Source of the DNA: Gnetum montanum
Taxonomy: Eukaryota > Streptophyta > Gnetopsida > Gnetales > Gnetaceae
DNA length: 64,000 nt
Assembly: GCA_015680685.1 (NCBI GenBank)
Contig: MNCI01005895.1
Location: 4,443-68,442 of the forward strand
Reading direction: 5' to 3'
Numbering within the stretch: position 1 is the first letter of the stretch; each line of letters starts with the position of its first letter. Under the pieces are notes generated by a model that saw only the letters and a list, made by a program, of their open reading frames with translations, had not been told where the DNA came from and ran no database searches. Below, one piece after another: positions 47,591-60,870 of the stretch. The position numbers and the translations under genes were made by a program.

Positions 47591-48555
47591 GACCTAGAAA
47601 TATATCTTCAAAATTTTAGCTAAGATAGATAAAATATGAAACTCTTTAGATGAAAATTTTTAAATACCTTTGAAAATTACAAAGAAATATAAAGAGCAAA
47701 GTAGTGATCATGATCACAGGAGAAAGAAGAATGTTGAACATGCCCACCAAAGGGGTAAGGGAAAGGCTACTATAGTTGAAGAGGTTGTGGTGTTTGAATC
47801 AAATGATGATGATAAGTGGAACATCTAACAATGTGGAAATCCTAATGGATGTAACCTTATTTTGTCACACTTGTAGGAATTTGGGATGTATGCTCTAAAT
47901 CCTATATTGGCAAGAAGGCAAGCACCTTGAATGTTACCTTATCCTCAAGGAAACCCAAGGTAGTTCTACCAACAACAAGTCTATTATCCAAGTGAAGCTC
48001 CAAAATAACCATTTAAGTAGTATCATCAGTGGTAGCACTCATAATCATGGGGGATGCCATTACCTAGATGCAATACCCTTACAAATTCCTAGATCCATAT
48101 GGGTACTATGTTTAGAAACCCATGTCCCTACATGACTCTTCTAGTCAAGCTTATTTATAGCATTACTACTATACTTTGAAGTATTATAAAGCTTTTTCTC
48201 CATCTTCAAGAGGGATTCCCTTATATCCTTATCACTCTCCTCATTCTTTTGTTCATGTCACTCTACCCTCAACCTAATTACCACATACTCCATCAACACA
48301 AGATAAAATTCTAACCTAGCCACAACAACGTATTGCTATCAAGGTTGTTAACTTATAGCCAACTCCTCAACCGAGTGATTCAAAACCCAAATTCTAAAAA
48401 TGACAAATTTTCTAAACCAATAGTCCATCAATGCCCTCACATATTCATCAAGTTGAAAAAATTTCTCCTTCCTCATCATCTACATCTAATTAACTCAATT
48501 TTCCTTCAAAACAAACACCTTTCAAACTACATACCATCATGATAACCCATGCTAT
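47591..48555 (+). other. Gag tail and linker of element C
   Basis: Protein-like text rich in Gln, Tyr, Pro and Ser (for example YYPSEAP near 47980) links Gag to protease. Stops are frequent; no motif of known function is certain. Confidence 0.45.
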
Positions 48556-50390
48556 AACTAATTAGATCAAAGTTGGACACCATCCTAGAAAACTATCTAA
48601 TCCTATAAGTCCTCTCATTTACCTTCAATTCACCAAGAATGAGCCTTGCAAAGATCTTCTAGATTCAATTTCTAGTGTCAATCTAATTTCTCATGAGATG
48701 TACAAAGCTTGGAACCTACCTCTACTTAAGAAGAGTAACATTCATCACGAGTTGGCAAATCAATCTACACTATTTCCTTGGGATTAGTGAAGGACATTGT
48801 AACCACTACTTGTGGATGGTTCTACCCTACTGATTTCTTAGTCATTCATGTTAAAAATTTTAAGGGAAATTTCCCAATCATCATGTAAAGGGCTTTCTAA
48901 ACATAATTAATGCAAAATTGGGAATTAGATATCTTTTCTTAGCAATCTCTAAAGAAAATATATTCAAAAATATTGAGAAGAAGAGAGTTCCACGCATCAC
49001 TTATAATGATACAAGATGCAACTGTGTGTAGAAACTATGAGCCATAGAAAGTACATCAATCACAGCATGTAGACAGTGTGCAAATGAATTTAAAATTCAA
49101 AGGTTCCTATATGCAACAACCACAAAGTAACAGGATACCTAGTGGTTGATAACTAATCCTAAAAGTAACATACTTTGCATGGAACCTACTGAGAGCCTAA
49201 CATGTGCCTATCTTGAAGGCATGGATGAACTAGAGAAAGTTCTTCACCAACTCTCTAATGATAAAATTGATGAAACTTACTAGGTAGATTTGGAAATCCC
49301 TAAAAATTTTAAACAAAATCCCTTAGAGTTCAAAAATCTACCTAAGGGTATGAAGTATGCATTTCTAAAAAATGGCAAGCTGATGATAAACAATGCCAAC
49401 CTTGCTCCTACGTAGAAATAGAAGCTATTGAATGTTGTTAACAAATGGCCAACAACCTTTCCTTGGTCATATCCTAAACTCACTAGAATTGATCCTAGGA
49501 TATGCTAGCATCACATCTATACTAATCCTTCCATAAAGCCAAAGAGGTAGCAACAGTGGTAGCTAAACCTGTAATTAAAGTAGATAATCAAAGAGAAAAT
49601 AGAACTCCTCAAGGTTGGATTCATCTATCTAATTTTGGAAAGCAAGTGGGTTAGCCCACTTGTAATCATGCCAAAGAAAGATGGCAAGTGAAGGATGTGT
49701 ATTGATTTTAGGCTCTTAAACATTGTGAGCTACAAAGATAATTTTCCATTATCATTTGTGACTAGGTATTGGACACTATTTCTTGGCATTGTTTATATAG
49801 ATTTCTGGATGGTTATAGTGGCTATAACCAAATTCAAATCACACTAGAGGATTAGGGAAAAACTACATTCATAAGTTCCTAGGGAACTTTTACATATCCA
49901 AAGTTCCATTTGGTCTATGCAATGCCTATACAACCTTCCAACACCTAGTCCTTAGCATTTTTCAACAACAGATTGGTAGTGGGATAGAAGTCTTCATGGA
50001 TAACTTCTCCACCTATGGTTCTATATTTGAGAAGGCCCTAAACCACCTTGAGCAAGTTCTTAAAAGATGCATGGAGACTAACCTTTTTCTCAATTAGGTA
50101 AACAGCCATTCAATTTTCTAGGATGGAATTATGTTAGGGTATAGAATTTCTTAAGTAAGGATTGTGGTTGATCCTAAAAAGATTAGGTTCATCCAAGGAA
50201 TAACCCACAAACTAGAAACTATTAAAAATGTCTGATCATTCCTTAGACACACTGAATACTAGCAACAATTCATAGAGAATTTCTCTAAGATCACTAAACT
50301 ATTGGTTGAGCTTATAAAAAAACATGCTTCATTCATATGGATCAAGGAATTCAAAAAGGTATTCTAGTAAAAGCTCCAATTCTAAGGCAC
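48556..50390 (+). pseudogene. pol of element C, first part: protease and RT
   Basis: Protease near 48650-48720 reads LLDSISSVNLISHEMYKA, where the family has D-(T/S)-G-S-S-V-N; the Gly is lost. It continues as DFLVIHVKNFKGNFPIIM. RT begins near 49600: LVIMPKKDGK, then MCIDFR, FLDGYSGYNQIQI, TTFI, VPFGLCNA and TFQHLVLSIF. The active-site box at 49992-50006 is VFMDNFSTYG, with Asn for the second catalytic Asp, a single transition. The frame is cut by element E at 50390, inside the segment before RNase H. Confidence 0.8.
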
Positions 50391-51136
50391 TAATGAATGG
50401 CGAGGTACCCCTACACTCAACCATATAAATATGAGTGTTTCATGCGCGATCCGGTCAAACTCCAAGAACTAAGTGCTTACACACCCTAATGGAACACTTA
50501 AGGTTAATCAATCATTGTCTTTCCAAAATTACTTGTTTTGTCATGGTTGTATGGTTAAGTAAGCTTGAGGTATATGATTTTTATATCTTTTATCTTTTTA
50601 ATGTCTTATGCTAATAGGGGAAGGTGAAGAGAACTAAGTGACTAACTTTCATTAACTATTCACTAAGTAAGTTCTAATTTTCCTAACACCAGTATTTGTT
50701 CCCACTTGCCGCATACATCTTGAAATAGTGTAACGCTGCTAGGATTACCAAACACTATTTGTTACTGGGTTACCAAGTGCTACACACATGCTTGAAGTAG
50801 TTGTACTGAGTGTACTTAACTAGGAGAGTTAAGGGTTGAGAGAGATTAATTAACTAGAAAAGCATTTAAAAATTCAACAATAATTAATTCCTATTAAGCT
50901 TAGTCCACATGCTACAAGGTTTATCAAAAAGTTCATCTTTATTTTCGTACAAAAATATGTGCTCAGGTACAATTTGCTCGAATAAAGATCCGTTCACTTT
51001 AAGACTCCTACTGCGGGCACATGGAAATTATTCTAACTCTGGAATGGTAAAACTACAAGAGTTTGGCTAAAATTATTCTAACTCTGGAATGGAAATCAAG
51101 GATGCAATATCGCGTATGCAATATTTTGGTTCATCA
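50391..51136 (-). repeat. 3' LTR of element E, rearranged
   Basis: It lacks the counterpart of 54055-54120 with the TATA box. In its place is a second copy of a 22-base block (ATTATTCTAACTCTGGAATG) that occurs once just upstream. It ends with the CGCGTATGCAATATT palindromic U3 motif and TTCATCA. Confidence 0.85.
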
Positions 51137-53375
51137 TACCCCCATGACTGAATGAAAACTCATCCTCGAGTTCCTTACAAAATATTGGGAAGGTATGGGA
51201 TTATTGACTGGAATGCCACTAATGGTGAATGGGATGACATGTGAATGGATCATCATTACAATACATGATAAAATTAGTGTTCATGATAACAAAGGTGAAC
51301 ACTATACACATTTGACATCCAGCCTTATTTGGTAGTTGAGAGAGAAGAGAGAAGAGAAGAAGTCTGTTGCTGCTGATGGCAATATTTCACCTTTCGTTGT
51401 CCATCCATAAGTGCGCCATCAATCTTGTTCCTTGCATAACTACTCTAGCACCAGTCCATTCCAAGTGTTCCCTCAAAATCCAATCCATTTTTGTATGATT
51501 GTCATCTATGCACACAACACAATCTTATGTTAGCAAGGATAAATAGATCACAATGCAGTTGATACCTTGCTTCGGTGTAAGGTTCATTAGCTGAGTTGTG
51601 ATATGACTAATGTGGATTCTAGAGATATAACACTGGTGACTACCCAAGGTGCAGGGGTTAAGAGAAATCAAAAAAATTGGACCAGGACCCCCATGACTAA
51701 GAGCGATCCTCCGGTAGTGAGAAAATGGAAAAAGATAAGGAATAAGAAAGATGGAGAAAATGAGACAACTGCAACACCGATGAAATGGATGTCAAAGATG
51801 GAAATGAAACAAATAAATGTTGATTGTGAAAATTTTTAAGTGAAATAAATTAATTGATGCACAAAATAGGAATGCCAGTGGGTCCTTCTCAAAGCAGTCT
51901 CATGCCCTTAATGCCCTGACATTCCCACATTCAAAGAGCCCGTAGGCTCTAAAAATGTTATTTAGAAGCAAAATTTAAAGTCTTAACCACAAGAGTTTAC
52001 CCAAAATAAAACAATGCATCAACCGAAATATAGACTACTGGTACAACTGGAAATGAGGTGAACAATGGAGAAAGAACGATGGAAAGAAGAGAATGGAATG
52101 GGGTCTCAAGAACAAGGTGGTGTACATCCCCTTGTGTATTAATGGTTAATGTGACTTAGTAAATCTCATTCCAAATCTATCCTCAAACAATCCACATCCA
52201 GTGAATTTTCATTAATACATTTGGTCAATCCATCCACCTAAAGTAACAAGAATGCCTCTGTAAAAGAGTCACCACCATTCTAAAGAAACGAGAAAGGAGA
52301 AAGTAGGAAGTAAGAAAGGGCCTTAGTTAGAGGGAACATGTTTGTTTAGGTCCATAACCAGTTCCTATAGCCCAGGTGATTATTTCATCTAAGGGATGTG
52401 ATTTGAATTCTCACTTTTCTTTTCTTTTTCTTTTTTTTTGTGTGAGAACCACACCATGCAAAGACTTATTATTTTTATTAGTTCAGCCTCCCTATAATGG
52501 AGCAACGTTAGAATGGTAAGGAAAAATCAAGAAGAAAACATCCAAGAACCTAAGAGAATGGCCAACAAAAATTCATCAAGTCCCCTTGAAGTCACACCCT
52601 TTTCAATCCTTAAGTCTTTCCTTAGTTTGAGAAATGCCCAGTCACAGATTCGTTGATAGTTCTATTATTATTATTTTTTTTTTGAAGAAAGGGACTGTAC
52701 AGTTCCAAGCCAAGAGATACCATAGAAATTCATGGATGCATGGATTATGTGGACTCATTGCCTATTATATCAAAATAACCATACCTTAGTATCAACATTA
52801 TACCTCAAAGGTAAAAACCAAACATTAGCAACCAATAGAATACAGGTCATACCATCATTAGGAGCACTTATTAGGTGACGAACCTAACAAAATAAGTAAA
52901 CACACAAATAAATGAAAAATTATGAATGATGTTGTAAAATAAAAACAAGAAAAGTAAAAGAAATTTGTAAAACAAAAATGTGTAAAAAAAAACTTAAAAA
53001 GGAACTGAGGGCCATTGATTATCATAGGTGGCCATCTCCCCTATAAAAAAGTTGAAAGGGGGAGATCCAAAATAATGAGTGATGTCATCCTTTCTCCAAT
53101 GTGCTATGTGCATTGACTATTCTAGATTCATCATAAGGTTTGGTAAGTACCATAAATGCATGCCACATAGCACATATGAGTACCAAGAATAAACCTTATC
53201 ATGAATATTTTGTGCAAAGAAGAAGAAACTTTTGTCTTGTTTGGTGTGCAATTTACCATTGTCTTATTTTTCTTTTGATCAACCCTAAGGGTTCCTTCTA
53301 TTGTTCCAATGATATCAATGATCTCCTATGTTCTACATAGTGCACAAACAACTAAGCCCTCAACAACAACACCAA
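51137..53375 (-). other. Interior of element E, non-coding
   Basis: The left edge in sense reads GATGAGTTTTCATTCAGTC then GGGGGTA, the polypurine side shared with C's right LTR. A frame of 78 codons at 51603-51839 (plus) is not retroviral. Bases 52420-52440 and 52665-52685 are T-rich. Nothing else is recognised. Confidence 0.6.
53356..53375 (-). other. Primer-binding site of element E
   Basis: In sense TTGGTGTTGTTGTTGAGGGC follows the LTR end CTCATCA. It aligns with the sites of B and C, again with transitions. Confidence 0.6.
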
Positions 53376-54173
53376 TGATGAGTGGCGAGGTACCCCTACA
53401 CTCAACCATACGAATACGAGTGTTTCATGCGTGATCCGGTCAAACTCCAAGGACTAAGTGCTTACGCACCCTAATGGAACACTTAAGGTTAATCAATCAT
53501 TTTCTTTCCAAAATTACTTGTTTTTTCATGGTTGTATGGTTAAGTAAGCTTGAGGTATATGATTTTTATATCTTTTATCTTTTTAATGTCTTATGCTAAT
53601 AGGGGAAGGTGAAGAGAACTAAGTGACTAACTTTCATTAACTATTCACTAACTAAGTTCTAATTATCCTAACACCAGTATCCATTCACACTTGCCACACA
53701 CATCCTAAACAAGTGTAATGCTGTTGGGACTACCAACCACTATTCACTACTAGGTTACCAAGCACTACACACATGCTCGAAGCGGTCGTACTGAGTGTAC
53801 TTAACTAGGAGAGTCAAGGGTTGAGAGAGATTAATTAACTAGGAAATTATTTAAACATTCAACAATAATTAATTCCTATTTAGCTTAGTCCACATGCTAT
53901 AAGGTTTATTAGAAAGTTCATCTTTATTTTTGTACATAAATATGTGCTCAAGTACAATTTTCTCGAATAAAGATCCATTCACTTTAAGGCTCCTACTGCA
54001 AGCACATGGAAATTATTCTAACTCTGGAATGGTAAAACTGCAAGATTTTGTCTAAGGATCTAAATCTAAGTGCCTAAAATAGGGAAAGTAACCTCTTATT
54101 TATAGACATTATGGTGGGCCGCGATCTCGCGTACGCAATATTGCAGGGGCAGATGCGATATCGTGGTTCATCA
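53376..54173 (-). repeat. 5' LTR of element E
   Basis: 798 bases, TGATGAACC...CTCATCA in sense. TATA box GTCTATAAATAAG at 54106-54094 (minus). The U3 end carries GATATCG, GCGTACGC, AATATTGC and CGCGAGATCG words that form overlapping palindromes at 54118-54168. Confidence 0.85.
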
Positions 54174-55960
54174 GGCACCTAATTGGTCCTAACCATTTCA
54201 CATGATGATAGATGCATGAAACTATGCCTTAGAAGTAGAGCTTATGAAGTTAGAAAATCAAAAATGTCCTTATTATATCCACTATGTAAGCTAAATCTTT
54301 TTTGATGCATAGCTCAACTACATCATAACAAAAAAAGAGCTAATGAAAGTGGTGTATGCTTTGGAGAACTTTAGGTACTATGTGCTTGGATACAAGGTAT
54401 CTATACACATGGACCACAATTTCATTTTCTTCCTCATGAATAAGCCAACAGTGAGCCCCTGTGTCATACGGTGGCTAGTGATCTTGCAAGAGTTCGATCT
54501 TACAATTGTAGATTAAAAGGGAACCAAGAACATGGTCACTAATCACTTATCTCAGTTACAATGAGACAACAAAAAGACAAAGAGCCCACTCTCTGACAAA
54601 TTTCCTAATGAACTCCTCTCTATCAATGTGATAAATGAACAAGTTCCTGCTAAACCTACATGATACAATGGCATCCTTACTTATCCTCTCATTCAGTAGA
54701 TGCCACAAGAGTTAGATCATAAAAAGAAACAACGGTTTCTTCATCATGCCAAATGATTTATGGAGATCAATTAACACCTTTACAAGATGTGTGTTGATGG
54801 CTTAGTTCATTGATATGTTCTTAATGCTAACCAACTACACATTCTCCAAGATGCTCAGGAGGGCTCTTGTGAAGGCCACTATGCTAGTAGATGCATGGTC
54901 ATTAAGATCCTAATGTAGGGTATTATTAGCCAACACTCTCTAGAAACATCCATCAATTCATCTACTCTTGTAAAAATCATCAACACAATGCTGGGATGAC
55001 CACTCAAATGGATGATCCTCAATAGTGGATTCAACCATTGGAACCCTTCAACATCTCAAACATAGACTTCGTGGATTCCATCACACCCATGTCAAATGGA
55101 AAGGTGTACATTATAGTCACTATTAACTATTGTAAATATTGAGCAGAAACTGTAGCAATCACCAACTATACATCTTCCACTATTGCTTAGTTTGTACAAA
55201 AAAATGTTGTATATAAGTTTGGAGTGCCACATGCAATGATTTTTTAAAATGGTACTTATTTTATAAGTGCTACTCTTTACAAGCTCATGCAACACTTGGG
55301 CATTGAACATAAGTTAATAACACCTTGCCACCCACTAGCCAATGGTCAAGCTAAGATTACCAATAGTGAAATCACAAAAATCTTAATGAGAACAATTAGC
55401 AAATATAATAGAGACTAGAGCATAAAACTTAACGATGCTCTCTAAGCATACTTCTCAACATGAAAAGTCCCTATAGGCTACTATCCCTATGAGCTAGTCT
55501 ATGAAAAAATACCAATATTTCTAATTTAATTTGAGACTCATACACTTTCAATAACTTGTGACCTTGACCATGACTTGAGCCTAGCACTAAAATAAAGATT
55601 GATCAACCTCAACATGCTATATGAGAATTGATTATTGGCCTTATCCATGAATGAAGTGCACAAAGCATTCAACAAAAAATGCCATGACCTTAGAATAAGA
55701 AAAGTGAAATTTCAACTTGAAAACAAGGTCCTTTACTATAACCCCACACATGTATCATAAAATACTAAGTTCCAAATATTTTTGGAAGCATGTTATATCA
55801 TTTATAGAACCTTTCCTTCTAGGGTCATGTTAATATACAAACTTGAGAGCCCAAACAAGAAGTATTTGGTCAACATACAATGATTAAAACCTATCCATGA
55901 GCCCAAGCAAGCTAGTGAAAAAAATGCTTCATTATATAGATAGCCACACTCAATTTTTTA
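54174..55960 (+). pseudogene. pol of element C, second part: RH and IN
   Basis: It resumes at LIGP, FHMMIDAC-like text where RT passes into RNase H. RNase H reads ELMKVVYALENFRYYVLGYK, HTDHN-like text, then VRWLVILQEFDLTIVD and NHLSQLQ (54300-54560). Integrase: degraded zinc finger (EGSCEGHYASR, then YSCKNHQH, 54850-54990), core DFVDSITPMSNGKVYIIVTI, GVPHAMIF, NGTYFISAT, HPLANGQAKITNSEITK (55060-55390), which keeps the final Glu. An interior stop replaces the second Asp region. Late text (HEPKQ near 55900) ends the frame. Inactive. Confidence 0.8.
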
Positions 55961-57515
55961 AATATCCTTCTTCTAAGTTAGTCATGAGGGATATGGCCAT
56001 ACATGATAATCAATTAAAGTGGCTCCTCCATTATTGAACTTTTTTTTTTATTTTACACCTTTTTTGTTTTTACCCTTTTTATTTTACACTTTCATTATTT
56101 TTACACTTTTTTTTTACAACATCATTAGTATGTTTAGATTTTCTTATATATTTTCCAATTTCTTTTATATTTTACTTTATTTTGGTGTGAAATTTTCTTC
56201 TTATTTTCTAATAAAGTACTTTGTTTCCAATAGCACATAGTGATGTTGTAGAAGTTTGCTAATGGTGATTTTTACTTAATGTTTTTAATTGCTAATGTCT
56301 AGTTTCTATTTTTGAATTTTGATGATCGATAACCAAGATAGAGTTTCTTTTTCATGGAACAAGTAGTGAGTCCACATCATATACCATCCAAAAACTCTAT
56401 GGTCTTTCTTGTTTTGGAAATATGAGATCCCTTTTTTATTAATAAAACTTTAATAAACTTATGGTATTGGTAGTTTCTAAACTTAGAAAAGATTCAAATG
56501 GTTTGAAAAGGATGTGACTTCAAGGGTATTCAGCCCCCTTTGTACCTTTCTACTTAGTTGAGTATAATTGTATTTTCATGGATCTCCTACTATTCTATGT
56601 CAACTAATAATAGGAAGTTAATAAGTCTTTTCATGGTGTGGTTTCTATCCAAAAATCCATAAAAACATAAAATTTAAAAAAATGATGGGAATTCAAAGCA
56701 CACCCCTTAGAAAAAATAATGGGCTACAAGCACTATTTATGAGACTAGAGAGACATGTTACCCATGCCTAAAGGTCCTTGCTAAGTAAGGCCCATTTCAA
56801 CTTCTTGATTCTCTTTTCTTCTCAAATGAGAAATGATGATTAATCTGTGGAAGAATTATTGTATCTCAAGAAGGTGGTATGGTCTTAAAATGGCAATGCA
56901 AAGTCACTAAATGTGGCTTGTTTTGATCTAAACTAAGGATGGACTTTATCAAGTCATTTAACAATAAAATCCACAAGAGACTTCATGTGACCATGATTAG
57001 GAACTTCATTCCACCTTCTCTCTCATCCATTAATGTTTTCTATAACTCACCTCACTACCAGTTTCCATGTCTTGTTCAATGTCTTAGTTTGATGTGTTAA
57101 AATTATTAGGTATATTATTTTGGATTCTATCTTTAGCTTTTCATAATATTTAATCAACTATGGGATCCATGGACTCCTTATTTGAGGTTATGTAACGATA
57201 AAAAAGGAAATTAGCCTACTATGGGAAGGATCGACTTGCATATCTCTTGGTTGGATTAGTTAAGTTCCTTATCCTTAGACGTTTCTACAGTTAAATCTTT
57301 CGTGTGCCCCCTCAATTGCATCCAATTGTGCACTTCTTATGGCATTTTCTCTAATAAAATTTCATTCTCTTGGTTATTCTCTAATTTTATGCAGTTATAA
57401 ATCCTCTTCAAGTATTTCATCATGTTCATAGCTTTTCTGGCTCTCTGTAGATCCCAAATTCATGGTAAAAGTCCTTGTATTTTTCAAAATATTTTAAGTG
57501 AAATTTTTTTTCAAA
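55961..57515. other. Spacer between integrase and 3' ORF of C
   Basis: Non-coding. A T-rich tract lies at 56040-56215; its 73-codon frame is composition only. No repeat of other window regions was seen. Confidence 0.5.
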
Positions 57516-57520
57516 TAGCT

Positions 57521-57598
57521 CTATCAATGGGAGCTCATATATGTAGCACCCCCATTGATGAGACCGCATTGATGCAAGGAAGAAATGTCTATAAATAT
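57521..57598 (+). promoter_or_regulatory. Putative internal promoter of element C
   Basis: Three words resembling the U3 of C (CTATCAATGG, CCCATTGATG, CGCATTGATGC) precede a TATA box, TCTATAAATATGC, at 57588-57600. In C's LTR the same layout, CCATCAATG-type repeats then CCTATAAATGTG, occurs at 61105-61215. The site lies 420 bases before the 3' ORF start. A separate transcript for that ORF is inferred. Confidence 0.4.
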
Positions 57599-57743
57599 GC
57601 ATAAACACTTAAAACTTTTTCACATTTGTTCATAAATGAAGGGGAAGTTTTTGAATTTTCTAAAGCCTAGAACCTTCTAAGATCCATATCTTCCTATCCA
57701 TTCATCCAATTCCCTCCATTATTCAACCCTATAGATACCAGAG

Positions 57744-58015
57744 GTAAGCTCTTTTTCATGGGGACCACAAATCTTAGGTTTATGATAGAAAATTTTTCTA
57801 ACTCCCACAAAGTTTAAACTAAGAAACCAACATTAAAACATCCTTTTCAACAAGCTTTAGTAACATTCTAAGTTAAAAATTAGTAAAATAATAATAAAAT
57901 AACTAATCTACCATGGTTTAAATTTAGCCTAAGTGTAACTACCCAATAAGCTAAGGTACTAAAATGTTATAAGTTACACATTATATGCTAATATTTAGTT
58001 GTGTTGTGATCATAG
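57744..58015 (+). other. Candidate leader intron of C 3' ORF
   Basis: The donor CCAGAG|GTAAGC at 57744 and acceptor ATCATAG| at 58015 bound 272 AT-rich bases, with a TGCTAAT branch-like site about 25 bases before the acceptor. The acceptor touches the ATG at 58016. Inference from consensus only. Confidence 0.4.
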
Positions 58016-60870
58016 ATGGCACCTAAGATAAGCACATACAGGAATGAGGGCCATCCAAACCAAGGGACAAACAAGCACAAACAAGAACCTATCAAGAATA
58101 GTCCCATCAGCAAGCAAAGATCCATGCCACAAGACCTCTTCAGGATGATCCCGAAGTAGAATTTACATTAAAAATTTATGAGAAAGTAGCTATAATCAGT
58201 CTCACTGAGATGAGGCATCATAGCCTAGGCCAAATCTTAAGGTCCCCTTAATGAAGGCTTGCCTCAAGCTGATCATGAACAAGGAGGTCCAGAAATCCAT
58301 GCTTCAAGAGTTGAACCTTAGATCTTTCTTGGAGTTCACACCCCCAAACGTTAAAGCTCAACTAAAAAACTCTACCATGTGGCCCATAATCACTTCAAGT
58401 GGAGAGTGGTACATGGGAGAATCATACTTGTTTTGGAGAAATTTGTAAGTCGATTCAATTGTCAAGATCAAGAACATTTCAGTGTCCTACTTAGTGAAAT
58501 CCATTGCAAAGGTTCTTGGGTTACTAGAAACTAGGGCTAACCTTGTTGAAATCCTAATCTAAGTAGATCTTAGCATCAAGAAAGAATGGACATAGTGGTG
58601 TTATGGAGTTGATCATAAGAATTTTGGTGTACTTACCATAGCCGAGCATGCATACTATATGATTGTGGCCTTCCACCCAATCCAACAATGAGGCTAAGCA
58701 AGATCACAACTTTCTCTGCCCATACATGTGACACTCTAAATGGTAGTTTCCAAGTTAACCTTCCATAACTGATTTATCTTGAGATAGAGAAGTAGTTTAA
58801 AGAAAATGAACATAGAAGGAAGGCACTTCTCTTTCCATGTCTCATTCGAAAATTGTGCAAGATGGAAGGAATAACATACTATACAAATGATGTTGTCCAA
58901 CATGCTCCATCTACTTCCTAGGTAGAGATGATGAAGGAAAAAGTACCTACCAAAGTCATCTAAGAAGAGGAGTAACAACCACCACCTCCATCCTTACTCA
59001 TGAAACAACATTAGAGTCCCATGCTACTCTTTAGCACATGCACAAGATTTGAGAGAAGCTCTTGCATGAGTAGGAGCAACGAGTAGGAAAGAGTGATGGT
59101 GATCCATCCATGTATCACCTAGCAATGAGCCACCTCAACTAAGTGGTTCAAATCATAAGCTAGATGGAAGAAGGTGGGCCAATTTTCTTAGTCCTAATAA
59201 TGTAGTTACCCACAAGATGAAATCCTAGCACCTAAGAGGTAACAATGTCCCTCTCTCAAAAGTAGTAATTCCTAGAAATCTCTAAGAATGTTACTATTTT
59301 TTAATACATTTGGAGGAGGATGAGGGGACAACTATCTTGGTCATGCAGCACCATGGGTAGGATATGATGGTAGAGATAGTTGTTGATAGAGTTTTTGAAG
59401 CATTAAATAGACCTATGGCATCTATATTATATGTTTCTACACTCAAAGATGGACAAATGTTTGGAGGAACCCTTAGCAGTAGATTGAGTGTAGCCCAACA
59501 TGAGGAGTTTTTGGACTAATTAGTAGGAACTAGGCAACTAATTCTAGAAGTCTTTGACCTTCTAGATATAATCACTAAAACCCAATTGAAGTTGCTTGAA
59601 GCTAAGAAGAAATGCATCATATGAGAGGGCTAACTTAAAATATCCTAAGCTGAAAACCAATGCTTGGCTATAAAGGTTGCTAAATTAAGAGCCTACCTCG
59701 TTGATCCTACATTTCTCAACCCTACACTGACACATGATGAAGCCTTCATAAAACTTGAAGATAAGCTTAAAGGGTTGAGAATAAAAAGAAGATGGTCATC
59801 TTTGACTAGTCCATGGCCAATGCCAAAATGTACACCATTTAGAAGGACTTGGTTTAGGCACATCACAAGAATGTAATTCTAACCACAAAAAATCATCATT
59901 TGCAGAATGTTGATGTGTAGAAGTAGTAGATGTAATATTTTATCCATCAATAGGAGGAGAAACTAGCCAAAGTAAACAATGAATTGAGGATATTGGAAGC
60001 AAAAAAATAGAAATCTCTCCATGGAGGAAGTCTAAGCCCTTCATCAAAAATCTATGATAGACATAGCCACTTGAAAAAATGACACTCTTAAATTAGAGAG
60101 AGTTAAGAGCCATTAGAGAGATCAAGTTATTCTATAGAAATAAATTATGAAAAGCACCTTCAAATTACAAAGGTAAAAATCAATGAATCCCTCTAGCAGC
60201 TTAAGGAAGGAGGCAATGTTTGCTAGCCTATCTTGGATGAACTCAATGACTACAATAAAGTAGAGATTCACATGAAAGAGATACAAATCTAGGATGTGAT
60301 AGAGTACATGAAGCTTGCCAATCACCATTATGCAAATTTGGCAATGCTGGTTGCTAGAAGATTGTGGTCAAAATTTGAGAAATAAGTGGCCAACTCATAC
60401 TTACTGTAGAAGGCAGAGTTAAAGCATAAAAAAGACAACAAGCAAAAGCTTCAGATTGTTAATGCCAAACTCAAGTTCTCAAAGTGAAGTTTATTGATCA
60501 ATGATCAATTACTAAGAACCTAGCCAAGTAGATGAATGATTACTAGGAGGTACATAATGCACTTAGAGCATTTGACATCAAACATAAATAGTTCACTGCT
60601 TAGTTTGTCAATGTTAAGGAGCTATTCCCTATAATACCCTATCTATGGGATATTCCCATTCCAACCCACATTGGAGATGCAACATGGACTATGAATGATC
60701 CCTAGAGTAAGTAGAAGAAGATGAAGGCATTATTGAATGCCTTTCATCTTCCACCAGAAGTTATAACTGCCATAAGACAATCATAACCACCTCAACCATC
60801 GCATGCACCCAAAGTAGGAGAAGGCCCTTTGAAGGTCCAAGAGCCTCTACTACCTAGGACCATTTGATCT
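58016..60870 (+). pseudogene. 3' ORF of element C (pseudogene)
   Basis: Start at ATG 58016 (MAPKISTYRNEGHPNQG). A conserved block at 58377-58440 reads TMWPIITSSGEWYMGESY then LFW, shared with B. FPCLIRKLC and YTND follow near 58830-58890, then EEE with QPPPP near 58970. The rest (59380-60560) is Lys/Leu/Glu-rich and likely coiled coil. Several stops interrupt it; the longest open pieces are 65-70 codons. In Athila elements an env-like ORF lies here, but no signal peptide or membrane segment is visible. Function unknown. Confidence 0.55.

Larger units (their letters stand above)
50391..54173 (-). mobile_element. Element E: non-autonomous LTR element
   Basis: 3,783 bases with LTRs 50391-51136 and 53376-54173, flanked by a perfect GGCAC duplication (50386-50390, 54174-54178). 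The minus orientation follows from the polypurine side next to the left LTR and the primer site next to the right LTR. Both match those of B and C. The 2.2-kb interior has no gag or pol. LTRs differ by about ten bases in the first 185. It may have moved using proteins of a B/C-like element. Confidence 0.9.

Noticed and set aside
56019-56240. 73-codon hydrophobic frame
   Set aside because: T-rich tract translated into Phe, Leu and Tyr; not a membrane protein by any other sign.
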